A DNA stretch of 64,000 nucleotides from Bacillota bacterium (GCA_030706015.1 JAUZPI010000009.1:20331-84330); one strand, 5' to 3'. Counted from the stretch's first letter, positions 35,511 through 43,886 are shown. Program-made: numbers and translations. Notes: generated by a model not told the origin, from the letters alone.

Positions 35511-35972
35511 CTAATTTTTACAACCATAATCGATTAGAACAAGTTTTCCATCCAAAAATCCCCAAGAGCTTGGAGCAATTATATCATCAAAAAGAAGATT
35601 GTATTTTTTTGATAGATATCTCAAGTCTTTATAACCTTGCTTTCCTCTCCCAATCTTTGATAAATTCACATCATCTTCACGATTCATTACATTAGTTAAA
35701 GGATATGCCCTTGGCATAACTATCATACCAGGCCTATACCATATTATGGGGCATAAATAATCCTTTAAATTATCACTAACATCATTAAAAATATGATTTT
35801 CTAATTTACATTGAGAATATCCACTTTTGCAGGTAGCAACCTTTATTACCAATCGATTATCTAATGCATAAACAGCCCTAGATGACCCCTCTCCAATATA
35901 TTTAAACTTATGGTTTATTTCATGTAAGTCCATATCGTAAATCCTATTGAATTCATCTTCAAGTGGAATCAC
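35511..35972 (-). CDS. Mini protein with a protein-kinase-like fold
   Basis: 153 residues from GTG 35972, placed 6 bases after AGAGGTGA. The pattern follows an eukaryotic-type kinase: Gly loop IGEGSSRAVY, beta-3 lysine VIKVA (near 44), a helix-C-like Glu in CKLENHIF, a hinge GMIVMPRAYP, and a metal-binding LVLIDYG (near 148). The usual HRD...N catalytic loop is changed to DDIIAPSSWG, so the catalytic Asn is replaced. It is far shorter than full kinases. It could be a phosphotransferase of small molecules or a dead kinase. The neighbours (flavodoxin-like, SRAP) give no clue. Confidence 0.6.
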   Translation of the reverse strand: MIPLEDEFNRIYDMDLHEINHKFKYIGEGSSRAVYALDNRLVIKVATCKSGYSQCKLENHIFNDVSDNLKDYLCPIIWYRPGMIVMPRAYPLTNVMNREDDVNLSKIGRGKQGYKDLRYLSKKYNLLFDDIIAPSSWGFLDGKLVLIDYGCKN

Positions 35973-36056
35973 TTTAATCACCTCTGCTTTCTAACTTGTC
36001 TACAAAAACATGCTTATACTGTAAAAATATGCTACAGAGAGCACTTAGGTGATTAT

Positions 36057-36079
36057 TTAATGCGCATTAATGCTATAAT
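36057..36079 (+). promoter_or_regulatory. Palindrome overlapping the SRAP promoter
   Basis: The perfect 14-base palindrome TTAATGCGCATTAA (36057-36070) ends 3 bases before TATAAT (36074-36079), inside the spacer. It is a plausible operator. It does not look like the Firmicute LexA box. Confidence 0.45.
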
Positions 36080-36106
36080 ATATAATCAAAGGGAGTGTGA
36101 GATTTT

Positions 36107-36718
36107 ATGTGCGGTAGATTCTTACTCGATTCAGATATAGAAGATATTTTGCGATCCTACAACTATGTTACAAATTTAAATAAAGATTTAGTTATTCCTA
36201 AAGGAGAGATTTTTCCTGGCAGCCTAGTTCCCATAATAACTCAAGATAAAGAATTAAAACTATGTAAATGGGGCTTTAGTCATAGAAATTCAAAGAATCT
36301 TATTATTAATGGTAGAGCAGAAACTATCTTTGAAAAACCAACCTTTAAGAAGTCCATGCTTGATAAAAGATGTATTATTCCTGCTAACTGCTTTTATGAG
36401 TGGAAAGGTGAAAAGGGCAAAAAAGAAAAATTTACAATTACTCTCAAAGAAAAAAAGCTTTTTTCTATGGCAGCAATATATAACAGTTTTACTAATGAAC
36501 TTGGGGAAGATTTTGAAGCATTTATAATAATTACTACTGAAGCCAACGAGGATATGTCTCTTATTCACAATAGAATGCCTGTAATTTTCCACAGGAATGC
36601 TGAACTAACTTGGCTAGATAAAGAAACTCATAATTTAAGCCAGTTAATGCATCCTTATTTTAATGGAGCTCTTAATATTACTTCTGCTGCCGCTGCAATA
36701 CAAACCTCTTTATTCTAA
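36107..36718 (+). CDS. SOS response-associated peptidase (SRAP, YedK/HMCES family)
   Basis: 203 residues. Catalytic Cys2 right after the initiator (MCGRF) forms a thiazolidine crosslink with abasic sites in single-stranded DNA. The family residues Asn69 (NGRAET), Glu98 (CFYEWKG) and His154 (IHNRMPVI) are all present. These proteins protect replication forks at abasic sites. It is a single gene with a palindromic promoter; a very stable hairpin follows. Function is well supported by complete active-site residues. Confidence 0.95.
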   Translation: MCGRFLLDSDIEDILRSYNYVTNLNKDLVIPKGEIFPGSLVPIITQDKELKLCKWGFSHRNSKNLIINGRAETIFEKPTFKKSMLDKRCIIPANCFYEWKGEKGKKEKFTITLKEKKLFSMAAIYNSFTNELGEDFEAFIIITTEANEDMSLIHNRMPVIFHRNAELTWLDKETHNLSQLMHPYFNGALNITSAAAAIQTSLF

Positions 36719-36729
36719 GAGTAAAAGTG

Positions 36730-36775
36730 GCTGTTGCCATGCCTTCATATAGAATAACGAAGGCATGGCAACAGC
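36730..36775. terminator. Strong bidirectional hairpin between SRAP and the DUF2334 gene
   Basis: GCTGTTGCCATGCCTTC (36730-36746) pairs perfectly with GAAGGCATGGCAACAGC (36759-36775); loop 12. It lies between convergent genes; T-runs are weak on both sides. Confidence 0.65.
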
Positions 36776-36803
36776 TCTCTAAACTACTGAATGAAGTAAT
36801 TTG

Positions 36804-38063
36804 TTAATCTTTTTTCATGAAAAACTGATGCATTTTTTCGCATATTGACGATTTTGGCTTTAAATTTGTTATTTTTACAAGTTTATAATTGTTATTTTGG
36901 AGTGCTTCAATAATTCTATGCAAATTCGAATTATTGGAGTAGCTAAAGGTAGGATAGCCATCTTCCCCAATACCCAAAGTAATGTATTTAAATTCTCTAA
37001 AGGGATGATAAAATAGACTAGCTAGAACCTCATCTCCTATACTATTTATTTTACTTATCATATCATCAACTCCATCATTTTCTCCCACATACCCTAAAGG
37101 AGTTGGCACATATATCGTTCTCTTGTTTCGCGGACTTCTGATTACCTTATCGCTCCATATTCCAGTAAAAGGTTCATACATATATTTAAAATATTGTTCC
37201 ATTATACTTTGCTGAAAACTATTAGAAGCATAATGTGGGCTTTCAAAAAATTTATATTCTAATCCTAATGCCCTAGCAGTATTTATGGAACGTTTTATCC
37301 TATCTCGAATACTCTCCTCATCATTATTTGTATTATCATCGAATTCTGTTCCGTCGCCAGAAATTTCATTACCAAACTGATGCGTATAACCATGAAGGCC
37401 AATAATTCCATTTTTACTTAATGCATAGTCTAAAGTAAATAAGAAGTCTGCATTGAAAATACTATAATCTCTCACAATATCATTATCAATATGTTCCATG
37501 GGATTCATAAACCTCGGAATCCACGCAATATGAAAAGGAATCCCTTTACAGTATAAATAATCAATCATTATTCTAAATTTCTCTAAACATTTTGCATCAT
37601 CGTACGGATTTCCTAAAGTAAAATCCTCAAATCTAATAAGTGCCTTTTTTCTTTTTATGATTAGTTCTCTTTTTTCTATCTTTTCTCTTCTCATAAATAA
37701 CTTTATGGTACTGTTTTTATAATTCCATCGAATCTTCATGCTAAATATATTTACAATATCAATAATTGATAAATACCATTGATTTTTTATAATAATGGAT
37801 TTGTATTTTTTGCTGTTTAAATTAATCACTAATCTTTGCCCATCTATGTTTATTAAGGCTTTATTAATAAACATATGAATTGTTCCCTTTAACATTTCTA
37901 CTACTTGCTTTAGAGGTATTATATATCTATTTCCAATTCGAAAAATGCTGCAGTCTTTAAGCAACCTCCCTTCAAAATAAATATTAATATTGTTCACTTC
38001 AACCCGTTTTAATGCATCTCCAGCTTCATTTAAACCGAAACGCTTTTTAATGACTTCACCCAT
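36804..38063 (-). CDS. DUF2334 polysaccharide-deacetylase-like protein with N-terminal stalk domain
   Basis: 419 residues. The N-terminal 120 residues (NNINIYFEGRLLKDCSIF, RYIIPLKQVVEML) resemble the copper-amine-oxidase N-domain used as a surface stalk in clostridia. The C-terminal body (from about 140) is DUF2334, a NodB-like fold: ALIRFEDFTLGNP, IPFHIAWIPRFM and the putative zinc His of GLHGYTHQFG. The equivalent of NodB TFDD is RFED. No signal peptide or membrane helix is visible, which is odd for a wall enzyme. ATG 38063 follows a GGTGG site. Confidence 0.78.
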   Translation of the reverse strand: MGEVIKKRFGLNEAGDALKRVEVNNINIYFEGRLLKDCSIFRIGNRYIIPLKQVVEMLKGTIHMFINKALINIDGQRLVINLNSKKYKSIIIKNQWYLSIIDIVNIFSMKIRWNYKNSTIKLFMRREKIEKRELIIKRKKALIRFEDFTLGNPYDDAKCLEKFRIMIDYLYCKGIPFHIAWIPRFMNPMEHIDNDIVRDYSIFNADFLFTLDYALSKNGIIGLHGYTHQFGNEISGDGTEFDDNTNNDEESIRDRIKRSINTARALGLEYKFFESPHYASNSFQQSIMEQYFKYMYEPFTGIWSDKVIRSPRNKRTIYVPTPLGYVGENDGVDDMISKINSIGDEVLASLFYHPFREFKYITLGIGEDGYPTFSYSNNSNLHRIIEALQNNNYKLVKITNLKPKSSICEKMHQFFMKKD

Positions 38064-38252
38064 ATTTAACCACCAAGATATTATTATTCATTATATTATA
38101 TGTAACACTTAATCATTGTCTAACAAAATATGAAGTATAGTTTTCTCTTGTATTCATATAATAATTTTTGTCTGGATTCAGTGTAACTCTTATTAATTTT
38201 ATAAAAATATTTAGACCTGATAAAACAAAGTTAATTGGATTGGAGAGATAAT

Positions 38253-38945
38253 ATGAAACAATCTTCCTTAGTTATCTCAATAACATTGGTTCTAATGTTA
38301 TACCTACTATCATACTCAAGTTCAGCCAAAGCAGTATCGTTTGATTATAAGGATACTACAATTAAATATAATATTTTAGTTGATTTAAACGATAGTAAAT
38401 TGTTTCTCATTGAAATTAAAACTAATAAAATAGTAAAAACCTATCCTGTAGCTGGAGGAAAGCCATCCACTCCTTCTCCCCTAGGAACCTGGAAAATTAT
38501 AGGCAAAGCTAAATGGGATAAAGGATTTGGCACCAGATGGATGAGACTAAATGTACCCTGGGGACAATACGGAATACATGGTACAAATAAACCTCTAACT
38601 ATTGGAGGTTCATCATCACTTGGCTGTATTCGAATGTATAATAACAATGTTGAGGAACTTTTTGAGTATGTGCCTATGGGTACAACAGTAGTAATTTACG
38701 GTGGACCCTATGGATTATTTACAAATGAATTTAGAAAATTAACACCTGGAGATACAGGTGCAGATGTATTTGAAGTGCAAAGACAGTTGAACTTTAGAGG
38801 CTACTACAACGAAACCCTAGATGGAATATATAGTGATACGTTAAAGAAGGCTGTAATAAAATATAGAAAGGATAATAAACTAACTATTACCCATGACATC
38901 GACAAGGAATTTTATAACTCTTTAAATATCTTACCCTTCGAATAA
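38253..38945 (+). CDS. L,D-transpeptidase (YkuD) with peptidoglycan-binding domain
   Basis: 230 residues. A signal anchor or peptide occupies residues 1-27. The YkuD domain (about 40-150) has HGTNKPLTIGGSSSLGCIRM with the catalytic Cys125 and His109. A PG_binding_1 three-helix repeat (about 163-215, LTPGDTGADVFEVQRQL) follows. It crosslinks peptidoglycan 3-3 and anchors to the wall. ATG 38253 is preferred, as GGAGAGA precedes it; the TTG at 38235 would overlap that site. Monocistronic. Confidence 0.93.
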   Translation: MKQSSLVISITLVLMLYLLSYSSSAKAVSFDYKDTTIKYNILVDLNDSKLFLIEIKTNKIVKTYPVAGGKPSTPSPLGTWKIIGKAKWDKGFGTRWMRLNVPWGQYGIHGTNKPLTIGGSSSLGCIRMYNNNVEELFEYVPMGTTVVIYGGPYGLFTNEFRKLTPGDTGADVFEVQRQLNFRGYYNETLDGIYSDTLKKAVIKYRKDNKLTITHDIDKEFYNSLNILPFE

Positions 38946-39108
38946 AAATTATACTACAGTTTTCATAGATACTGTATGCAGTGCTTAAACACTATACAAT
39001 ATGTTACACCTAACAACATATTATGTTAAATCTGCGTAAATACCATTTTATAACTTCGATGTAATTGGTATAATAAAATTGTCAAATAATTAAGAAAGAA
39101 GGGATTTT

Positions 39109-39330
39109 ATGAATAGCAATAAAATAAAAGCCTTTGAGTCCGGTTTAATTAATGCTGGAAGATCTAATCTAGATAGCTTCCAGTTCGGTAAAAAAACCTA
39201 TCCAGTTAAAGCATTTGACAATTTTGTTCAGACACTAATTGATGAAAGAATTCTTTTTAGAATTTCTATGGATGAAAAGGATAACATAGGTAAAATAAAC
39301 TATGATTACTTACCTCTTGGTGATAACTAA
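39109..39330 (+). CDS. Small conserved-looking protein of unknown function
   Basis: 73 residues: MNSNKIKAFESGLINAGR, FQFGKKTYPVKAFDNFVQTLI, DEKDNIGKINYDYLP. No signal or membrane segment. A clear ribosome site (AAGAAAGAAGG) lies before the ATG and a terminator follows, so it is a real single gene. No family is recognised. Confidence 0.65.
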   Translation: MNSNKIKAFESGLINAGRSNLDSFQFGKKTYPVKAFDNFVQTLIDERILFRISMDEKDNIGKINYDYLPLGDN

Positions 39331-39362
39331 TTAAAACAAAATATTTTGCATAAAGAATGTGG

Positions 39363-39415
39363 AAAGTAAAAGTACACCTGTATAAATTAATAATACAGCT
39401 GTACTTTTACTTTTT
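39363..39415 (+). terminator. Intrinsic terminator after the 73-residue gene
   Basis: AGTAAAAGTACA and TGTACTTTTACT pair, extended by CTGTAT/ATACAG after one C-C mismatch, followed by TTTTT. Confidence 0.85.
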
Positions 39416-39562
39416 CAATTTATATAAGTATAAACAAATGTTTATCTGCCTCATATAATACACTAAGGCGGTTAATAATTATTATTTACATCCGCTGTTA
39501 CTAAGTTTAGACTCTTTGATTTCCATAAGATAAAAAATTTATAAATATGGGGGGGAAACAAT

Positions 39563-39925
39563 TTGGAAAGATTATATGATAAGCATAATTCAGTTTGCGG
39601 CTTTTATAATCAAAATACAATTTACGATAAAAAGAAAAATGTAGCTGGTTATATAAATGGTTCAATGATTTATGATAAACACAGAAATTTCATCGGATTT
39701 ACAGATGGAAATGCAGTTTATAATAGAAATATGATGCCTGTAGGCTATCTTAACGGATGGACTGTGCTGGACCATCGCAGAAATAAAGTTGGACATGTGC
39801 ATAGTACTTTTGGCTCATTACTGGCTGCTGCTGGACTTATCTTACTATTAGGAGGCCTTGGTGGTTTCGGTTGCGGCGGATTTGGTTGCGGATTTGGCCC
39901 ATTTGGTTTTGGTGGTTTCTTCTAG
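39563..39925 (+). CDS. 4-fold beta-flower-like repeat protein with glycine-rich tail
   Basis: 120 residues. Four tandem copies of about 19 residues (YDKHNSVCGFYNQNTI, YDKKKNVAGYINGSMI, YDKHRNFIGFTDGNAV, YNRNMMPVGYLNGWTV) match the pattern of the family I recall as 4-fold beta flower. A hydrophobic segment (about 82-97) and a Gly/Phe/Cys-rich tail (GGFGCGGFGCGFGPFGFGGFF) follow. The start is TTG 39563, 8 bases after GGGGGGG. The tail suggests self-association or membrane attachment. The role is unknown. Confidence 0.75.
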   Translation: MERLYDKHNSVCGFYNQNTIYDKKKNVAGYINGSMIYDKHRNFIGFTDGNAVYNRNMMPVGYLNGWTVLDHRRNKVGHVHSTFGSLLAAAGLILLLGGLGGFGCGGFGCGFGPFGFGGFF

Positions 39926-39965
39926 AGAGTTTTAATTCAATCCTTGACTACATGTCAGTAAATAA

Positions 39966-39994
39966 GGCATCCTAAATTATTTGGGATGTCTTTT
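39966..39994 (+). terminator. Terminator after the beta-flower gene
   Basis: GGCATCC (39966-39972) pairs with GGGATGTC-type arm (39983-39990, G-T pairs included), followed by TTTTATAATT. Confidence 0.6.
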
Positions 39995-40002
39995 ATAATT
40001 GA

Positions 40003-40230
40003 ATGCTTATTGGACTAGCATTACCTTTATTAAAAAAGTCCAATACACATGTAATAGTATTTATAATTGCGGCAGTTATTAATTCCATTTTTAAATATAC
40101 CCTGACTTTTAAAGGCATTCTGGGCGGATTGGGTATAATAATTGCCGCTTTAACAGCTTCAATTACCTGCGTTTTATTACACATAAAAAGTAGTAAACTA
40201 ATCATTACCATTCCAATCAATTTGGGCTAA
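40003..40230 (+). pseudogene. 3' fragment of an AzlC-like branched-chain amino-acid permease
   Basis: The 75-residue open frame begins without a ribosome site directly after a terminator. Its LIGLALPLLKK opening, FIIAAVINSIF and GGLGIIIAALTAS segments look like the last two helices of AzlC-type exporters (normally about 230 residues). The N-terminal two-thirds are absent and the end overlaps the convergent HtrA-like gene's C-terminal codons. I regard it as a relic. Confidence 0.4.
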
Positions 40231-41181
40231 TTTAGTACATCTCATGTTACCAAAATCAAGCTTAGTAAGCTTGTGTGAAATATCACGTATGTGCTCTATA
40301 GATCTTGCAAAGGCTATATCTCCATAGCCTTTGGCTATAGCAGTATTTATACCTACTACCTCACCTTTTATATTAAATAAAGGTCCTCCACTATTGCCTG
40401 GAGCTAATGGTAAACTGCACTGCAGTGTGACTACTCCATTATCTCCTTCCCACCTATTTACGTACATTCCTACAGTTACTGTATTATATAGTCCTAATGG
40501 ACTACCTATAGCCATAACTGGATCTGCTTTCTCCAATTTTGAAGGATCTCCAAATTTAACACTTTCACCAATTTGATTTTTTAATTTCAATACTGCCACA
40601 TCTACCATACTAGAAGCAGAAATAACGCCATCAATCTCATATACCTTACCATCTATAGTACGCACTTGGCCATCACTGCCATTATTTATCACGTGGAAAT
40701 TGGTAACAACTACACCAGGCTTTATAAAAAAACCAGATCCTTGACTCTTTCCACTTCCTGTTGAAATTATTATGGCTACAGTTTTGGCATCATTGTCTTT
40801 TAGAATTGCCTTTATTGTAGCAGTATCCATATTCTCAACCTTAGAATGGTCTTTTCTCAAGCTACATGGAATATATTTATCAACGTCTCTTTTGGAAGAA
40901 AATTTTTCTAGTTCTCTTATATTATTGGTACACCTATAGCTATCAATAAAGTTCGCATAGTTATAGCTACAATTCTTTATAGAATTTTCATTTTTGTTAC
41001 TTATACATATTTTTTCATATATATTTAACCCTAAATCCTCACTTTTAATGAAAGCTGCCTTAGATATATGATTTGTGTCAAATACTATATTTAATCCTCT
41101 TAGTTCACTAGAACAACCACTTAACAATGAGGCTATCATTATATATATTAGAATTATTCTTATAATTTTATTGCACTTCAA
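40198..41181 (-). CDS. HtrA-like trypsin-fold serine protease, lipoprotein
   Basis: 327 residues. A lipoprotein signal is present (LLSGC, Cys23). The S1C protease domain has His163 (VTNFHVI), Asp194 (VDVAVLKL) and Ser264 (APGNSGGPLF). There is no PDZ domain, unlike HtrA/DegP; the roughly 100-residue region before the protease domain contains a Cys-rich segment (CSYNYANFI, YRCTN, PCSLRK) of unknown fold. It probably acts on the outer face of the membrane in protein quality control. The start is TTG 41181 with AAAGGAGCTG before it. Confidence 0.88.
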   Translation of the reverse strand: MKCNKIIRIILIYIMIASLLSGCSSELRGLNIVFDTNHISKAAFIKSEDLGLNIYEKICISNKNENSIKNCSYNYANFIDSYRCTNNIRELEKFSSKRDVDKYIPCSLRKDHSKVENMDTATIKAILKDNDAKTVAIIISTGSGKSQGSGFFIKPGVVVTNFHVINNGSDGQVRTIDGKVYEIDGVISASSMVDVAVLKLKNQIGESVKFGDPSKLEKADPVMAIGSPLGLYNTVTVGMYVNRWEGDNGVVTLQCSLPLAPGNSGGPLFNIKGEVVGINTAIAKGYGDIAFARSIEHIRDISHKLTKLDFGNMRCTKLAQIDWNGND

Positions 41182-41271
41182 AATAATCAGCTCCTTTTAT
41201 CTTAGCATAAGTATGTATTCAATAATTATTCATTCTTAGAATAAACTTATGCTGAATAAAAGTTATATAAA

Positions 41272-42012
41272 CTAAACTCCTCTTGCCTCTGGATTCCATA
41301 TAAACTTATGAATTTGGAGAGATAATCTAACAAGTATATCATTATCCAGAAAGAATTGATTTTCCCTTATCATAAAATTTACGATTTCTTCAGATTTGTA
41401 TCTATCAAATACTGGGGAAAAATTAACAACAATATTTCTATCAGATATTATTTCTTTATATTTTTTTATAATATCCATAGCAAAATTAATATCCTCATCA
41501 CTTCCAACTATAAATTTGATTTCATCCCCCTGCTTAAGCTCTAAAGAGTTTTTATGCATAATATCCTTTTTATCCATTTGAGAAGAGGGACATTTAACGT
41601 CCACTGCATAACTAATTTTTTCTCTCCTTGCATTAAACAATTCTAATTCTTTTTGTGTATAAAAACTGGTACTTCCATTAGTTTCTATCCTTATATTATA
41701 ACCTTTGCTAGCTAAATATAATGGAAGATATCTCTTTTGTTTATTTTCTTCTAGTGGTTCACCACCTGTAATTATTATTTTTTTACAGCCTAGTTCTTCT
41801 ATCCTTTTAAGTATTTCTTCTGGTAATAAATACTCATTTTCATTACTTTTCTCATTATAACTATACTTTGTGTCACAATAACTGCATCTTAAATTGCACC
41901 CTGCACATCTAATAAAGGTTACTACTTCGCCAGCTGATATTCCCTCTCCTGATATACTTGTAAATATCTCAACTACTGGTAATCTCGTTCCATAAAATCT
42001 ACTTAAATCCAC
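41272..42012 (-). CDS. queE: 7-carboxy-7-deazaguanine synthase (radical SAM)
   Basis: 246 residues. The radical SAM cluster motif is CNLRCSYC with Cys39, 43 and 46 (CX3CX2C), preceded by SISGEGISAGEV, the QueE substrate segment. TGGEP (SAM) follows in KIIITGGEPLEE. It converts 6-carboxytetrahydropterin to 7-carboxy-7-deazaguanine in queuosine biosynthesis. The start GTG 42012 shares one base with the queD stop. queD and queE form one unit behind a preQ1 riboswitch. Confidence 0.95.
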   Translation of the reverse strand: MDLSRFYGTRLPVVEIFTSISGEGISAGEVVTFIRCAGCNLRCSYCDTKYSYNEKSNENEYLLPEEILKRIEELGCKKIIITGGEPLEENKQKRYLPLYLASKGYNIRIETNGSTSFYTQKELELFNARREKISYAVDVKCPSSQMDKKDIMHKNSLELKQGDEIKFIVGSDEDINFAMDIIKKYKEIISDRNIVVNFSPVFDRYKSEEIVNFMIRENQFFLDNDILVRLSLQIHKFIWNPEARGV

Positions 42013-42470
42013 TAATATTCCCCCCTTATCTCAGCAAAACTAGTTTCTGTTTCCCAAAGTTTTATGCTTAATAATTTTATATTATATTTCATAAATTCAG
42101 TCATCAGCCTATTATAGAAATCAAACACCATTTCTTCAGCTGTTGGTCTATATTGTACACCCACTACTTTTCTTCCGCTGTCCATTAATAACTGTGCTAT
42201 TTGATATTCTATTTTATCAGGAGACTTATCCCAGTATACAAAACTATGATCTAAAGGATTTACAATCTCTTTTTTTACAATTTCTTTTAAGTCCTTAAAA
42301 TCTATAATCATGCCATTATTCAGATTATCATTCATTCCACTATCAGCTGATCCAACTTCCACCTGCATTTTGTATGAATGACCATGCAAATTTTTACACA
42401 GACCTTCATGTCCTGCAAGCATATGTGCCATATCCCATGTGAACTCCTTTGTAATTGATACCTTATTCAT
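42012..42470 (-). CDS. queD: 6-carboxy-5,6,7,8-tetrahydropterin synthase
   Basis: 152 residues. Zinc ligands His16 (MAHML), His29 and His31 (NLHGHSY), catalytic Cys25 (EGLCKNLHGH) and the acid pair DHSF are conserved. The enzyme makes 6-carboxytetrahydropterin from dihydroneopterin triphosphate. AAGGAGATGAG precedes the ATG. The upstream leader carries a preQ1-I aptamer and a terminator, so expression falls when preQ1 is abundant. queC and queF are not adjacent. Confidence 0.95.
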   Translation of the reverse strand: MNKVSITKEFTWDMAHMLAGHEGLCKNLHGHSYKMQVEVGSADSGMNDNLNNGMIIDFKDLKEIVKKEIVNPLDHSFVYWDKSPDKIEYQIAQLLMDSGRKVVGVQYRPTAEEMVFDFYNRLMTEFMKYNIKLLSIKLWETETSFAEIRGEY

Positions 42471-42497
42471 ACTTTTCTCATCTCCTTCGTTTCACGC

Positions 42498-42526
42498 AAA
42501 AAAGGCGTACATTAACTATGTACGCC
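42498..42526 (-). terminator. Leader terminator of the queDE riboswitch
   Basis: On the minus strand GGCGTACAT (42526-42518) pairs with ATGTACGCC (42512-42504), followed by TTTTTT (42503-42498). It lies about 28 bases before the queD start, in the leader. It is the OFF-state terminator. Confidence 0.85.
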
Positions 42527-42600
42527 CTTATGTGTTAGCAATTTTATATATGTCGGCAAATAAAAGCTCTATATCTCTAATACTGCCTTCATCTTAATCT

Positions 42601-42641
42601 TCCATAGTTTTGTTTATAGACAGGATGGTTTCGAACTGTCT
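42601..42641 (-). promoter_or_regulatory. preQ1 class I riboswitch aptamer
   Basis: On the minus strand P1 is GACAG/CTGTC enclosing TTCGAAACCATC. An A-rich tail (TATAAACAAAACTATGG) then follows, whose TATGG can pair with the loop's CCAT to make the H-type pseudoknot of preQ1-I, as in the compact Tte aptamer. The position before queDE supports the call. The terminator is about 75 bases further on, farther than usual. Confidence 0.8.
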
Positions 42642-42657
42642 TATTTAATTTGCTCTT

Positions 42658-42687
42658 AGTATATCACAAACTTGAATATTTCTGCAA
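42658..42687 (-). promoter_or_regulatory. Promoter of queDE
   Basis: Minus-strand TTGCAG (42687-42682) and TATACT (42663-42658), spacing 18; transcription would start just before the preQ1 aptamer. Confidence 0.5.
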
Positions 42688-42716
42688 ATCCAAGATATTA
42701 CTTAAATAATACTTTA

Positions 42717-43745
42717 TTATGCATTTTCTGCAATGTAATAAATAAGTCTTTCTGTTTGTTCCCAACCAATACAAGGATCTGTTATTGATTTTCCGTATAT
42801 ATTTTCTCCAATTTCTTGTCTTCCATCTTCAATATAGCTTTCGATCATTAAGCCTTTGATCATCTTATTTAATACAGAATCATATTTTTTGCTTGCCAAT
42901 ATTTCTCTAGCTATTCTTGGCTGCTCACTGTGTTTTTTCATAGAATTTGCATGATTACAATCCACTATAATTGCAGGATTTTCAAGCTTTTGAGCAGCAT
43001 AGTCTTTTGCTAACTGCATTAGATTTTCATAATGGTAGTTAGGGATATTTCTGCCATAGGAGTCTACAGACCCCCTCATTATAGCATGTGTTATAGGGTT
43101 TCCTGAAGTTTCAACTTCCCAACCATTATATACAAAGCTATGGCTTAATTGTGCTGCCTTTATAGAGTTAAGCATAACTGATACGTCTCCACCAGTAGGA
43201 TTTTTCATTCCAACAGGAATATCTAATCCACTAACAGTTAATCTATGCTGTTGGTTTTCTACTGAACGTGCCCCAATTGCTACATATCCAAGTATGTCTG
43301 AAAGATATGTATAGTTCTCTGGATAAAGCATTTCATCTGCTGCAGGTAAATGATAATTTGTAAGCGCCTTTATATGAAGCTTTCTAATAGCCTTAAGCCC
43401 TTCTAATAGATCTGGTTCCTTATTAGGATCTGGTTGATGTGCCATACCCTTATAACCTTCACCTGTAGTTCTTGGCTTATTAGTATATATTCTTGGCACT
43501 ATTATAATTTTATCCTTAACCTTTTCTTGAACCTCAGCCAATCTGCTTATATACTCTAACACTGGCTCTTCATTATCTGCTGAACATGGACCTATTACTA
43601 GTACAAACTTATCGCTTTCCCCTGTAAATACCTTTCTTAATTCTGCATCTTTAGTTTTCTTAACTTCAGCAGCTTCTTTTGAAAGTGGAATACTATCCAT
43701 AATTTCTTCTGCGCTTGGCAGTTTTTTTACAAATTTAAAGTTCAT
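42717..43745 (-). CDS. aroF: 3-deoxy-7-phosphoheptulonate synthase (class I DAHP synthase)
   Basis: 342 residues, AroF/G/H type. Hallmarks are VIGPCSADNEEP (about 49-60), the PEP and metal site KPRTTGEGYKG, ARSVENQQHR, and DCNHANSMKKH near the C-terminus. It is the first committed step of the shikimate route. A consensus promoter lies upstream. No leader peptide rich in aromatic codons is seen. A class I fold is notable, since many Bacillus relatives use the shorter type. Confidence 0.95.
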   Translation of the reverse strand: MNFKFVKKLPSAEEIMDSIPLSKEAAEVKKTKDAELRKVFTGESDKFVLVIGPCSADNEEPVLEYISRLAEVQEKVKDKIIIVPRIYTNKPRTTGEGYKGMAHQPDPNKEPDLLEGLKAIRKLHIKALTNYHLPAADEMLYPENYTYLSDILGYVAIGARSVENQQHRLTVSGLDIPVGMKNPTGGDVSVMLNSIKAAQLSHSFVYNGWEVETSGNPITHAIMRGSVDSYGRNIPNYHYENLMQLAKDYAAQKLENPAIIVDCNHANSMKKHSEQPRIAREILASKKYDSVLNKMIKGLMIESYIEDGRQEIGENIYGKSITDPCIGWEQTERLIYYIAENA

Positions 43746-43833
43746 ATTTTAGCCCCCCGTATTTTTAAACATTTGTTAAGTAGACATTTTATCTCATTAC
43801 TTTAGTTTAAAAAATAAATATATAATCTTTTTA

Positions 43834-43862
43834 ATTATAGTTTGTAAAGGAACTATAGTCAA
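43834..43862 (-). promoter_or_regulatory. Promoter of the DAHP synthase gene
   Basis: Minus-strand TTGACT (43862-43857) and TATAAT (43839-43834), spacing 17. Confidence 0.65.
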
Positions 43863-43886
43863 GAAGCGACGTATAAACCTATATTG

